DNA from: Ascaris suum
Taxonomy: Eukaryota > Nematoda > Chromadorea > Rhabditida > Ascarididae
NCBI GenBank assembly: GCA_013433145.1
Contig: CM024186.1
Location: 6,204,001 to 6,268,000, forward strand
DNA: 64,000 nucleotides
Direction of reading: 5' to 3'
In this document: one piece after another, positions 35,286 through 47,419 of the stretch
Numbering within the stretch: the first letter of the stretch is position 1
How the letters are laid out: every line of letters begins with the position of its first letter
Notes under the pieces: generated by a model
Database searches by the model: none
Told to the model about the DNA's origin: nothing
What the model saw: the letters and a program-made list of their open reading frames with translations, nothing else
Made by a program: the position numbers and the translations under genes

Positions 35286-35767
35286 CTGAGCATTCGTATG
35301 ATGGTGCCGTTTGCTTGATCAGTTTTCCAAAGGTTTTTCCTCGACATTGGCCTACTCTCACTCTTAAGTGAATAACTTGTCTATAGACCTGCTTCTCAGA
35401 CTTCTGGGTTTTATTCCAATTTAGGCCCAGTATTAAAATATACGAAAAATTAGCATATTTTTCCTTTTGAAAGCTACTTTCTCCATAAACCTACCGGATT
35501 TAAGGACATTTTCTCGAAGAAACTCAAAGACGTCTCGAAGAGATATTTATATTTAAGAGAGAGCAGTACTCAAGAAAATCCGGCAACTCGATCTCAAAAG
35601 CTGTGGAGTTTATAAATGAAGCATTGATAGGATCGGAAATCTACTTACATAACAGCGCTACTTTAACGTAAAAACGCCTCCTGAACCGGTACCTTTTTTT
35701 CCTCACGTATGACGCATATGGCGTGCTTTCCAGATTCAAACAAGAAATGCAATAAAAATAGCACTAC

Positions 35768-35970
35768 CTGAATGGTAGGAGCAGGCACGACGAATTCATT
35801 ACTCTCGATGCATTTAAGGGAGAGAGATCTCAATGCAGGCAAACGAAGCAGTAATTTGGCGAATCTTTGGCTTTGATGAGGGTTTTGTTGTCTACAATAT
35901 TCCTCGAGACAGTGATATACCTTTTCTCGTTGTGATTCAACCAATGAGCTACACTGTAATCCAGGCACAT
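35768..35970 (-). CDS. rxr-1: RXR, helices 9-11 exon
   Basis: Acceptor AATCTCTTTCAG, donor CAG|GTAGTG, phase 1 in and 0 out. It encodes VPGLQCSSLVESQREKVYHC, then RFAKLLLRLPALRSLSLKC. After KCIE the sequence SNEFVVPAPTIQ replaces the usual HLFFFKLIGDTPID and is two residues shorter. An internal donor at 35783 (GAGA|GTAATG) could end the exon at KCIE. Confidence 0.93.
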
Positions 35971-36231
35971 CTGAAAGAGATTTTTTAATGGAATTATTTC
36001 TAGGTATGATTATTCCGAATTTATTGACCAAAATCATCCTTATCAATAAATATTATAAGTGAAGTTTTCCAAAGAACATTTCCAGCTTTTCCTTAAACAG
36101 TGCCTAAATTCCTGGTCAAATAAATGAATCTCGGCGGATGAAATCCGTTTCATCAACGGCAATTGTTGAAAAGTTTCCGCTCAACTGAAACATTTATCGA
36201 CTGAATAAACCGGACGAAGCCGCCTGACGCG

Positions 36232-36371
36232 CTAATATTTTAATATTTGAATCTTGAGTAAACTGCAAGCTGGAGCGAATCGAACGTGCTCCATTCTCTC
36301 AAAATTAGTAGTTCTGCATCTGCATAACTGAAATCTCTATTAAAGCGGACTTCTCTGGGAGAAGGTAGCCA
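36232..36371 (-). CDS. candidate alternative 3' exon inside an RXR intron
   Basis: Strong acceptor CTACCTTCTCCCAG (phase 2), then open to TAA: EVRFNRDFSYADAELLILRE, WSTFDSLQLAVYSRFKY. A second acceptor (GAGATTTCAG) lies inside. The phase does not fit the preceding RXR exon (phase 1). It may be unrelated or spurious. Confidence 0.25.
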
Positions 36372-37092
36372 AAGTGAATAAAAGTTGCAAACGGTGAAAC
36401 AACTGACGTATGCACTTCGAGATTTGATTTTTTTTTTTGCCCGAAATAGCGTACTTGAAGTCCATAGAAGCATTCTTGAAGTAAACGCCGCGTTAATCAA
36501 ACAAAGCAGTCAGCAGTAGCAGCAAATATGCCGCCCCTTACATATATCAGACAAAATGTTCAAGAAACACGGTACTATAAATTTTATTTTACTGCCAATA
36601 AACATAATTAGTGAACGAAGGGAAGGGGGAATGGGGAGCGGTAGCCAGGTATTTAATAACAGTGAATGATACCTCATGGCTTCTATTCGTTTTTCGCTGT
36701 CCATTAGTAGAAAAAACTAATAGAAGCACCTAAACTGTAAAGGTGTAGTGAACAACACAGAGTGTACAGGTCGAGCGTCTTAACCTGAGCATATGTTAAT
36801 TCGTACAAATATGGAAAGAAAAAAGATGGTTAAGAGCTCCATTTCGCTTCGAGACGCTTAACAGTTTCACTGGATCAACTGGATCAACAGTCTTCTCAGT
36901 CTTCTGAAATAGAATCAGAGGACAAGGGTCAACTAATCTTCATAAATTCCGCAATGTGTGTTGCATTGTTAGCTGTCTGAGAGGGCACTTTTATAATTTT
37001 TGATGAGGTTTTTGATAGTTTCGTATTTATTCACGTTTACAGTCTGCTGCTCTCTAAAATCGCTCTGTTGAATAGAAGAAAAAACTACGCAC

Positions 37093-37311
37093 CCGGATTG
37101 AATAATATTATTGACCTGAGTGCACCCAACTCCATCCGATCAACGACCAATTCACGCATTTTCCCCGTCAATTCCCTTAGAATCCGATCGAATAACGCCT
37201 GACATCCTCGTTTTTCGGCTTCACGCCGCTCCATCGGTCTCTCTGGCCATAACATTAATTTTTCACGCGTTGATCGGAATGCAACATCGGCAAGGATCAA
37301 CTCATTCCAAC
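37093..37311 (-). CDS. rxr-1: RXR, helices 4-9 exon
   Basis: Acceptor ATATTTCAG, donor CCGG|GTGCGT, phase 1 on both sides. It encodes GWNELILADVAFRSTREKLM, a charged H6-H7 loop, and LRELTGKMRELVVDRMELGA followed by LRSIILFNP. Confidence 0.96.
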
Positions 37312-38439
37312 CTGAAATATACTCAAGAACTGATCACATCAGCTGAAAAACGATCTAAAAGCACATTCAAATTTAGACTGCCATTTCATCGACCAGCTGA
37401 TACCAAAGGGTGTTTATGAAATGAAACCAACACCTACGCAATTCTCGAGGACTTATGCACACCTTTAACAATCAACACAGCATTAAACAAATTACATGTT
37501 GCTCAACGACTGCAACACGAAACGATGCAATGAGATAAAGTCCTCGATGTTGCTAGGATGTAACCGTTGTGGAGAACCTGAATCTGCTTATTTGCTTAAT
37601 TAATTAGATGCCCAAAGCTGGATGTGGCAGATATCGCTGACGTGTGGACGGCTTCATTATGACTGTTGGCAATATTTTCCACCTAGTAAGTGAGCTGTTA
37701 GCAATAAATCCTCAAGTCAGAAAGTTCGCATACTTAGCGTATCGAACGGGGGGATTTCAAGCTTTTTTGTTACTTAGTGTTTTTGCGTAGGTGTTATATA
37801 CTAACATAGTGATAAGTGATATTAAATACTGCATTAGCGATATATTCGTGGACCACAATGCTTCATCTCGAATAATCGGCGTCATCGAACTTGAACTAAT
37901 GGTTATAAATAAGTAGTTAGTAAGCAATATTAGTACTAACAATAGTAGTAAAAGTTCTGCAGTCATAACACCACAATATTTATTTCAGATAAATTATTGA
38001 CTGCCAATATTGCAATGTTATACCACGGCCAAAATCAATTAATCTTAAAAGCCTGCATGTTCCGCATTCTTGCATGCAGTGTTATCCGCTTCCCTCCCTC
38101 CATCCTCCCCACCCCTCAACCCTCGCCTTCATATTGCATCCACTGAGCGATAGCGTTGCTTTTGATGCTTGTTAAAAAGCACACTTATGTCGGTTTGGCG
38201 AGCGTCTCGCAATCTATTGACTATTTCATTCGCCGATACCTGTAGTCTTTAGATGATATCATAAGCGCTCTACCTGGGTAGTGCTGTCTCTAGCTTAGAC
38301 GTTGAAGATCTGAAACGAATCTCGATTGGACTGCTCTGTCAATTCTCTTGAACGCCAAACTTTTCTCAGCAACATTTCAATGAACGTAGTGATATACGTT
38401 ACATTAATGTTAGCGAAACTTCGACATGGAAATTGAATA

Positions 38440-38531
38440 GCAGACTCAACCAACAAACCGAATGAAGTAAACTGGCACATTTATAAAGCAGACTCAACCA
38501 ACAAACCCAATAAAGTAAATTGGCCCATTTA
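38440..38531. repeat. two-copy tandem repeat, 48-bp unit
   Basis: AGCAGACTCAACCAACAAAC... at 38440..38487 is repeated from 38488 with a few substitutions. It lies in an RXR intron. Confidence 0.85.
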
Positions 38532-38727
38532 ATATGTTATCGGAAGCATGCTGCTGCTTCAAATCGTTTCCATACTGCACCAACTCAGCAATTTAAATGC
38601 CAATAATCGATGGCATTAGCATTGCAAAGCACGACAAGCAGTTCAAACCACCTGGAAAGCTTTCAAAATTGCAAGTGACTAAGAAACTGGGGGAGTGAAT
38701 GGTGAGGGAATAACCCTTAAGTATTAC

Positions 38728-38857
38728 CTGAATAAATTAGTCTGGATTGATCCTCAATGGGAATATCACTAAATGATGGGATCATCAACGCCCAGTCGAC
38801 AATACGCATCACTTGCCATTGCACCGATTCACCGCTGTTCAGATCATTCGATTCTAT
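38728..38857 (-). CDS. rxr-1: RXR, helix 3 exon
   Basis: Acceptor ATGCTTTTCAG, donor CAG|GTAATA, phase 0 in and 1 out. It encodes RIVDWALMIPSFSDIPIEDQ then SRLIYS, the ligand-binding-domain signature of NR2B receptors (human LVEWAKRIPHFSELPLDDQ). The following Gly is split with the exon at 37311. Confidence 0.94.
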
Positions 38858-39228
38858 CTGAAAAGCATTCAGTCACTCTTATCAACTATTCAAGTGCTCA
38901 GATACCGATCATTATCGATGAAATGTTTCCACTATTCTGAACTATCTCTATATTATTTCTGTTTGACTGTTCGGTTCCCATATTTTTCCATACGATCAAG
39001 ATCGAGTACCCACTTCACTGAATCTTAAGAATTAATCGCAGTGAAAAATTTACTTATTTTCCTGAAATTTACGACCTATTGATAAGTCAACAGCTAAGAG
39101 GTATGAAGTATAACTTACAACTAAATAGGATTATGATGATTGCAGAGTCTGCACCTCATCATGCATCGATAACATCGTTAAAAGTACAAACTGATAAAAT
39201 AATCCGCAAATTGACAAAATTAACGTGC

Positions 39229-39401
39229 CTTAATGTTGTTAAGAAGGGCTTCTGAAGCTTCTTCAGCATCAGCGATACTCTCCGCAGGCATCTCGTTACT
39301 CGAACTACTCGTGCTTTCGGCTTCCATTTGATTCGGTATCATATGGGCGACAAGCATCTTTGTTGCTTCACTTCGTGACGTCTGACGTTCCTCTTGCACC
39401 G
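39229..39401 (-). CDS. rxr-1: RXR, hinge exon
   Basis: Acceptor TTACGCTTCAG, phase 1. It encodes AVQEERQTSRSEATKMLV, then EAESTSSSSNEMPAESIADA and EEASEALLNNIK, close to the vertebrate RXR hinge. A stop follows 6 nt after AAG, so the exon must end by then. The phase-0 exit needed by the next exon falls at AAG|GCACGT, a GC donor. A GT donor 4 nt on gives the wrong phase. Confidence 0.92.
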
Positions 39402-40902
39402 CTGAAGCGTAAAATTATATTTTTCATAGCGGAAGTTCAACGGAAATTACAAAATATGCTGAACAGACCAGTCGTCCTCCGAGAAGACGTTTTAACTAAA
39501 TATTTACACATTTCATCATTTACTCTCACGCGTTGATTTAAAAAAATAAATAGATAAAAGAAACTTTTGTGGATTTTACAGAACTATCGAACCGGACGGA
39601 TTTCTTTTCGAAGTTTTTTTTTGCATTTCGACTTTTTTAGCACTTCGACAGGAAAAGAATATCTTCGTATAGAGGATATATTCAGATCCCATTCATGCAG
39701 AAGGTACTGCAAGCGGTGGTTCTAAAAATTTCTGGAAAGAAAGAAGGATAGAAACAGCATAGCATAAGTCATCTCAAACTAATCAAATATTTGCAGACAG
39801 TCTGCGCAATCTATAATCAATGCAGCTTCTGCGCAATTTATGATCAATGCAGCCAAGTGTGCAGTCGCATTTCCCATCCTCTTTCCAAAATTTCTCAAAT
39901 TAAGGAAAAGAAGTCGAGTTTATTTGTGTGGGAAAGAAAATGAAAATCAACAGAGTGCATCCAAAATATTTTACAGTGTTGCAAAAAAATTCCTTCATAA
40001 CCGTCGAATTTTCGTCAGCATTGAAATTTAGAATAGAGTTTAAAAAGTTATGTATTGAGAACTCCCAATAATCGAATGAACCCTATTGAAGGCTCGCTCA
40101 CTCCTCTGGGCTCCAGTCTTCAAGAATTGGCTCCGCTTCTGTTGATTCTGCAGTTTAGTACTAAATTTATCGACGTTTTTTGAAATCTGCTAAGGAACAT
40201 TTTCGAAATCCGCTAAAAATCTCAAAAACTTGCAACTTTTGTCATAATTTCATGAGAAATAAACAGGTTTCATGAGGTTCTGAAATTCCATGGCACGTCA
40301 CAAAAGATGAGTGCTTTCTGACGATTTAAACGAAAGCATGTCCTAAATTATTTCCAGAGATCAACCTATACAGCTAAATAAGTCGGATTTTTTGAATACT
40401 GGAGAACACTGCAAAACGTGGGTGATGTTTAATCGTGCAAGGGACAATTCTCAACCTATATCCTCGGAAAAAATAGTGTTCAGCTTTTTATAGCAGTACT
40501 CAAAAATGTCGATATATATGGTGCTAAAACTGCAGAAGCAACAGAAACTGAATTGATTCTTGGGGATTAGAGCTCAAAGGAGTGAGCGAATCCTCAGCTA
40601 ACCGAATTCGTGTGACCCATCGGTTTGGACATATCCATTTCTTCGTAGAAAGTCCTCCCTTCTTGCAAAATTCGAATCTTCAAGACTTAGGGAAGAAACT
40701 AAGAGATCACAGAGTGCCAGACCATGGAGCAACCTTCAGAACCTGGTCGTAAAATCAACTAGGATATCTATCCCATAAAACCTCTCTTGAATCAATATAG
40801 CAAATTTCGAGGATGAAATATGAAAATGAACGATAATATAGAAATTGCACAGTATTTGATTTTCACCTAAACAAGAAAACAAAAATAAAAGTAAAAAGGA
40901 AC

Positions 40903-41060
40903 CCTCTCGTTTCATGCCCATATTTTTACACTTTCGATAACGACAATATTGACATCGATTCCTTTGTCTCTTATCGATAACACAATTACGGTTTTCACGA
41001 CATGAATAAGTGAGATCCTTTCTGACTGTTCGCTTGAAAAAACCTTTGCATCCTTCGCAG
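40903..41060 (-). CDS. rxr-1: RXR, second zinc-finger exon
   Basis: Acceptor ATGTTTTCAG, donor GAGG|GTTCCT, phase 2 in and 1 out. It encodes the P-box [20 protein letters not shown], then [16 protein letters not shown] and GMKRE. All four Cys of finger 2 are present, and both introns match the positions I recall for vertebrate RXR. Confidence 0.98.
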
Positions 41061-42132
41061 CTGAAAACATTTTCCTCCAAAATAACGGAACTCCAAACTT
41101 TATGCAGCTATTACAATCCCAAAATAACTGATTGAATCCAAGAATTACGAACTAACACCGTTTTCAACGTTGGGCTGCGAGTCTCATAATTTCAGTGCTG
41201 ATATCATATAAATAATGTGACAGCTAGTGATTTTTCAGGTCAACTAGATGGGCATTAAAGATATTTAACTGTTTCGTTTATTTACTTCCGTGACGATGAC
41301 AGAGAATTGTCGTTGATCAAATGCCTCCACCTATGCACTTTGCACTTTTAGGTTATTGTCGGGAGGTGACACTTCCAACGGCGATCGTCGAATGGAGAAT
41401 TTTCCAATTGTGCTGTTAAATGGTCAACGTACACTACCGTAAATACACTAATTTAAAAATTCATCTGATACTAGTGAATTTAGTTGAGCAATTTTTAGTT
41501 TAATTACCCGAATTTGAGTTTTTTTTTAAAATGAAGGTTAGAAATTCCGGATAGTAAGATTAAAATGAAAGAAATCGAAATATCTGATTATTTATAAGCA
41601 GTTTAGACGTACTTCTAAGGAGAATAAAAAACTCGTTAGGTTTCTTTACAATGATTCTTCAGTTCAGTTCTCGGACTGGAAGGAATTTTATGGAAACGTC
41701 TCGGCAGGGTGGGTGGGTAATAAAAGACCGCGCCAAATGTCAAGCAACGGCAATAGAGCGATCAACAACTGTTACCGCTCTTGAAGTTTCATTCACATAA
41801 ACCGCGAAATTCTTAGTTTTGTGTGGCCCCCTTCTCCCTCCCCCGCTCCCTTTCCACCAATCCCTCCCATCCCCCAAACCTTCCTCATCTTCAGGAAAAA
41901 TTGCTTTAATTTTCTGGTATGAAATTTTATCCGCCCACACGAATAAAAAAACATGAAAATATGCGTCCGCTTTCTTACACAACACTCCAAAACGGATTGT
42001 ACAGTAAAGATTCACCGTCGTCTACTCCAGGAATAATTCAGACCAATTATATAACAACATGTTCATGGCATTCAGTGTAAACTGAGTGAACAATCATATT
42101 ATGTGATCAGTAAGGTAGAAGGAAATAAATCA

Positions 42133-42312
<180 letters not shown>

Positions 42313-42663
42313 TTATATTTTCCTCCCTATATAGCATGTAACCGCTATTCGATTCACAAAAAAGTTGCGACGAAATTTCTGCTCTATGGCGGACTCACGA
42401 ATTGCGCTTTCTTAGTTTATATTTGTAGACAACTTCACCAGTTTGCCGCAATCGAAAGGCTGGAGCATAATAGCTGAGAAAATTGTAACAACTCTCGCTT
42501 CACTTAGATAGATGCAGACGCCGAGCTTCACTGAGGGTATCAACACATAATTTAGACTATGCAACGATTTTCGGCTATGTAATCATCGTAGAAACTGTCA
42601 TTATAAAGATAAAAATGGATAAAATTAGAGGAAATCAGCTTAACTGTTATTTGAGAACCTAAC

Positions 42664-42790
42664 CTTGTAACTTCATCGTTCGGATCCGCGAAGTCAATCG
42701 ATGCGCTTTCAGAGGAAGCGACGATGAGAGGTACGGTGCTAACAAGCATCTCCGAACAACTCTGTGCAAGCGTCTCCTTTCGACCACCTT
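42664..42790 (-). CDS. rxr-1: RXR, A/B-region exon
   Basis: Acceptor GCGCATTCAG, donor ACAAG|GTTAGG; phase 1 in, phase 2 out, matching the first zinc-finger exon. It encodes GGRKETLAQSCSEM, LVSTVPLIVASSESASIDFA, DPNDEV. A/B regions are poorly conserved, so the call rests on splice phase and position. The 5' boundary is less sure than the 3' one. Confidence 0.7.
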
Positions 42791-45700
42791 CTGAATGCGC
42801 CCAATTGCAAATTGGTCCACAAAAAATTCATTCGAGACAAGAGAGGAGTTTACGTATTTGATATAGTTTCAACATTCATGATTTTTTATTTTATAACAAA
42901 AAATGTTAATTTTGCAATTGTAAATGCTTTTAGTCTCTTTGAATTTCTGAGTCATTTTTGAACATATCAGAAACAACATTGTAAGAATCGATTCCTACAA
43001 CAAAAAAAGCAAACAACCGAAGAGTATTTCAAAAGTGGATAGACGATAGAAATGTTGAACACGATCGGCGTTTCGATAAAATAATAATGCGACGAGCGGT
43101 CAATAACGGTCAATATCATTGCGTAAATGAGGCATCATGCTGTTGGGAGCGGGAAAAATAATCCCGATGAAATTTTAATTTTCACACGACTCAATAAGCG
43201 ATAATATTTCCTAAATATTTATTATACTTCTCTTTATGCAAAAAATTTTTTCGTTTACAACCGAAAAAAGTGTGCAGAAAATGCTTTAATTTTGTGCAAA
43301 CGTATCCTTTAAAAAATCCCAATGAGAAATTTTATTTGACACGTCATTGCAGTTTTTTTGCCTTGTATATGAAATATTCTACATAATTTCCAAATTTCTT
43401 CACTTTTCAATTTAAATTCTACTTTTATTAAGTGACCAAAGGCCAAATTATGGAAAATCATTGTAATAGAAACAAATACAAACTATACCGGAAACAAATA
43501 AAATTTGAGTTTTTTTTTTTGCGAAGAAAAATACTTGAGCTCAGCAATACGAGGATAAACGAAAGAAGTCAAAATTCTCGAGGTTTTTGCTGTCCTTTCC
43601 TTTCATTCGTTTTCCTCAAATGTTGCATGCAAGCAGTTTCTGATGAGATGGTGCCTTATCGAGGAATTAAAATGAACAATATCTGCATTATATTTGTTAC
43701 CACATGCAAATCCTTTTCCTTTCCACATGCAAAAGAAGTTTACACTAGCAAATATTTATCTCATACAGCGAATTTTGTTTTATATATTTTGCACATCAAG
43801 ATCTTCCGCTAAAGTGAGCTTTAAATTTGGCTCCAATTCAGATGATAACGATTATCTGATGATCTGTGAAAATATTATCGGCTCACGAGTCAGAATCTGC
43901 GATGTTCCACAGCCGTCTGTCAACAATATTTTCAACGAGCATCAAGCAGTGGCTACAGCTACATAATGCTCTTCTTTTACGAAATATTGACCTTTGCTTA
44001 AGAAGTCTAAAAGCAATATTAATTGATATTTCTTGAGCCATATCATCACTTCTAGCTTCCGATGAAATTGCCCCTTTATAGTCTTTTGTAATTGTATCAG
44101 TGAATGCAAGCCCTCTTAACTAATACTCAATAGTGAGCTAACCCTCGAATAAAGGTATCGATTAATCCTTTTCTTTTGAAGGCTTAAATCCCCACCTCTC
44201 AGTTTTCTGTTAACTTAAGGAAATGTCACCGAGCCATTGCTCGGTTTTTTTTTCTGCTCACTTACCGTTTTTTTAAAGCCTAAGAGTTACCTTGAAATGC
44301 GGAAGGTCCATTTAATTTTGCTGTCACTTTCTGAATGCTTCACATTTTTCCGTGCTCGAAATGATAAAAAAGATGAAGTAACTTATAGCAATAACGCTTG
44401 TATATGACGATTCGGTAACATGTTAAAAGCGGTATCAGTAACGTCGATCAGAGAAGATGAAAGGCATCAGCTAAATATGAATAAAATACCCTAATTATGA
44501 ATATAACGACTATTTACAAAATAAAATATTTCCTACATAAAACAAAAAAAACTGCCTGTGGCGTACGAAATAAAATAGCTTATTACACTTTTTCAAAGTA
44601 TACGCTTTGCACACAATCAAAATATTTTGCATACATTCTTCTCGATTATAAAAGAAAAATTTCGCATGGGGGCAAATCTAAAGTAGTTGGAGATGGGCGA
44701 ACTGATATTATCCTCTTTAAAAACGGTCTGCCGGAGGATTCGCTCGTCGTATTAAGCAACGTTTGAGATATATGTCAAAAAAAGATAGAAATTATGTAGG
44801 ATATAAAATATTCAAAGTTTAAAAGTTTTTAGCCGCTTTGTTAATTACAGGTATATGCATAAAAAAAGAGAACTCATAAAATGTAATTATTTAGGTTAAT
44901 TACAGGTGATTTAAGGTGTATGCATGAAACGAGAACTCATAAAATGCAAATTGTTTGGGAAATATGAGACACGAAAATGCAAAAATGCAAGACAAGACTA
45001 AACACATTGAAAACAAATCAGAAAATTTGAAAACGGTATTTTTATTTGTTTTGAACGAAATCCACCTCAATAAACTATATGAATAGTTAATACAGTGAAT
45101 TATAGCAGCATAAAAAAATAGACAGAGTATTTATTATGGCGAAAATTATGGAAAGAGAAAGTTAACTAGAAAAACAACCACATTGTAAAGGTGTGAAGAA
45201 AAGAGTAAGAAAAAACCCGATTATGGTTGGGAAAGAAAGAAATAAAAACTCTGAATGCATGCAAAGTAGGAATAAGTGCGTATTTGCTGGGTTGCATGAA
45301 AAGTTTTAGAAATGTTTTACACATAACGTGAATAATGTGCACATAAATTTATAGCGAAAAATTGCAAGCGAGAATTAAACGAACACAGTGAATTTTTTTT
45401 CAAATAATAAAATAATTCGGCTGGGAATGAGTTAACTGCCCTGCCATAGCTCTGTTAGTTTTGAGGGTTATGCCCGTTCGTTTTCCTCCACTTCTTATTT
45501 CTAATAAAGTGTTCTAAGTCATGTCTTTGCTATATCTTGTATTTATTTAATTATTGATGCAACGCTTTGGGTTTTATAAATGTGATGGGTGACCGCTCCA
45601 TACTTCTATTGCTTAAAGCGTCGCATATTTATTAAAAATAACCGCCTTATATCAGCTAGTTCACTTCTATCGAATGCTGCTCCTTGCCTAAGCATTCCTA

Positions 45701-46536
45701 CCCCAAATTAACGGTCCGATTTTTGGTTAGACAAAACTGGAAGTCGGACAGGCGAAATCGCATCGTGAGCCAAGATGATTGGAATATTCCGGTTCGCCTC
45801 TAATCTATAACCGGTACAGTGATATGATAAACAAATCCTTTTACTTTAAAACTTTGTTAAGAACACACCATAAATGTTGTTTGCCACTCGTTTTTTCATC
45901 GTCCAAAACATAGAAAAATGTGACGAAATAAGTTTTTATTCTATGAGATAAATTCTAGAGAATTTTGAAGATACTCCGATATGTTCAACATTAAAAAGGT
46001 TGAGGAAAGAGGACGAAAAAAACTTCTTAAACATTTTTAGAGCTTTAGTTTAGTAGATTCGAAACAATTTAAGAGCATTAATGACTGCGCCGAACTAAGT
46101 TGGAAAAGAGGATGAGAAGGTGGTGGTAAACTGAAACGATTACTCTAGACGAATGCCGATTTCCTCGTAGAAGAAAAGATGCGAATGAATAAATTTAAAT
46201 AAAATATGAAAACTGAACAGCAACATGCAAAAGAACGGATCGAACTGAACTACATAAATGAGCAGAAAAAGAAGATAATTTCATGAAAAACGCAGACTTC
46301 TCCCCCCCCCCCCCCCCCCTCTCTCCCCTCTTCGCATTGATTAGACACCTTTGATTGAAGAATCAAGGAAATTGGAAACTAAAAATTGAAATCATTCGGC
46401 ATATCGGAAATATGACGTAAATAATGGAAATATATCAAAAAATGCCACAAGACGACAATAACGATGTTTCCGATATTTTTCTATTTTAACATATTCAAGT
46501 ATTTTACGAACATCAATGCACGATGTAAATCGCTAC
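42791..46536. other. AT-rich, possibly the first large RXR intron
   Basis: No clear exon on the minus strand. Plus-strand frames at 43694..43966 and 44497..44766 have coding-like ends (SNSDDNDYLMICENIIG; KSKVVGDGRTDIILFKNG) but no splice support. A (C)18 run is at 46302..46319. Confidence 0.35.
44838..44953. repeat. two-copy imperfect tandem repeat, about 57 bp
   Basis: TTAATTACAGGT...TATGCAT...GAGAACTCATAAAATG is repeated back to back; the second copy has a small insertion (GATTTAAG) and substitutions. Confidence 0.8.
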
Positions 46537-46611
46537 GTCGCGGGTGAAAAACTCGAAACAGGTGAAAAACGAATTTCGCTCGGGAGAACCGACGAATCTT
46601 TCGATCTCCGG
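46537..46611 (-). CDS. candidate exon
   Basis: Acceptor CTATGTTTCAG, donor GAC|GTAGCG, 25 codons in phase 0 on both sides: PEIERFVGSPERNSFFTCFE then FFTRD. The same DNA is open on plus (46516..46731). Not recognised; could belong to RXR's 5' part or to nothing. Confidence 0.25.
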
Positions 46612-46859
46612 CTGAAACATAGTTCAGCCAATCACCACAACCGTGATAAGTCATTCCACCATTGCGGTTTTGGCGATGCCTGTCGACGGGAATCATATAT
46701 TTTTCTTTCAGTTCTGCATAGGTTTATCTAGAGCTTTGCAAAACGAAAGAAATTCGAGAAGGCGAAGACAGGATTTTAGGATAAACGGGACAACACTTCT
46801 CTGCGAAATTCTCTCGGGACGGCTCTTGGCGTCTTCGAAGAAATAAATGAGGAAATGCT

Positions 46860-47189
46860 GTGATGAAACAAAATCCCTTGATGGAGTTGTTTCCGGTTCA
46901 GTTCCTGCAAGACGTCATAATTCTCTTAGACGTTCTTGGTCCTCTGAGGAGAACGAGCAGAATTATCGCACCAGATTCCCAAAACGGCCGCTCCAAGAAA
47001 ATCGCTTTCAGCTTGATTGATACGGATGGAACCTTCGGAAGCCGACTGAATCTAGCTATCCGGACTGCATTAATATGTCAAATCTTCATTACTCGTTGGG
47101 ACTCTCTGAATGAAATACTTACCTTCGTTTTCAGCCCTGTTTATAAAGTAGACGATTCTTCCTTTCTTGATGGTTCCTTGCTCCGCTGA
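46860..47189 (+). CDS. 109-codon open frame in a GC-rich, coding-like block
   Basis: Encodes MMKQNPLMELFPVQFLQDVI, ILLDVLGPLRRTSRIIAPDS, then IRTALICQIFITRWDSL and a tail PVYKVDDSSFLDGSLLR preceded by an acceptor-like CGTTTTCAG. Two other plus frames just upstream (46516.., 46643..) look coding too, in different frames, and minus has long open stretches (RINQAESDFLGAAVLGIW). The pattern suggests a decayed coding element. Not recognised. Confidence 0.3.
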   Translation: MMKQNPLMELFPVQFLQDVIILLDVLGPLRRTSRIIAPDSQNGRSKKIAFSLIDTDGTFGSRLNLAIRTALICQIFITRWDSLNEILTFVFSPVYKVDDSSFLDGSLLR

Positions 47190-47322
47190 GGCTTACGCAA
47201 GCCTTTTCATACCTAAAGGTCTGGAAGTTGCCTAAGATCTAGACCTTGCCTGGAATAGCAGAAACTGGGTCACGAACAGAGTTAAGCTTTCTTGATTAAT
47301 AATGCTTTTTTACGAGCATCTG

Positions 47323-47325
<3 letters not shown>

Positions 47326-47414
<89 letters not shown>
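47326..47414. repeat. (TA)n array, about 44 units
   Basis: Uninterrupted TA dinucleotides. Confidence 0.97.

Positions 47415-47419
<5 letters not shown>

Noticed and set aside
35523..35642. Alternative RXR C terminus (ISDPINASFINS...)
   Set aside because: It faintly resembles the helix 12 region but needs a poor TAG acceptor with no pyrimidine tract; the exon at 35285 fits better.
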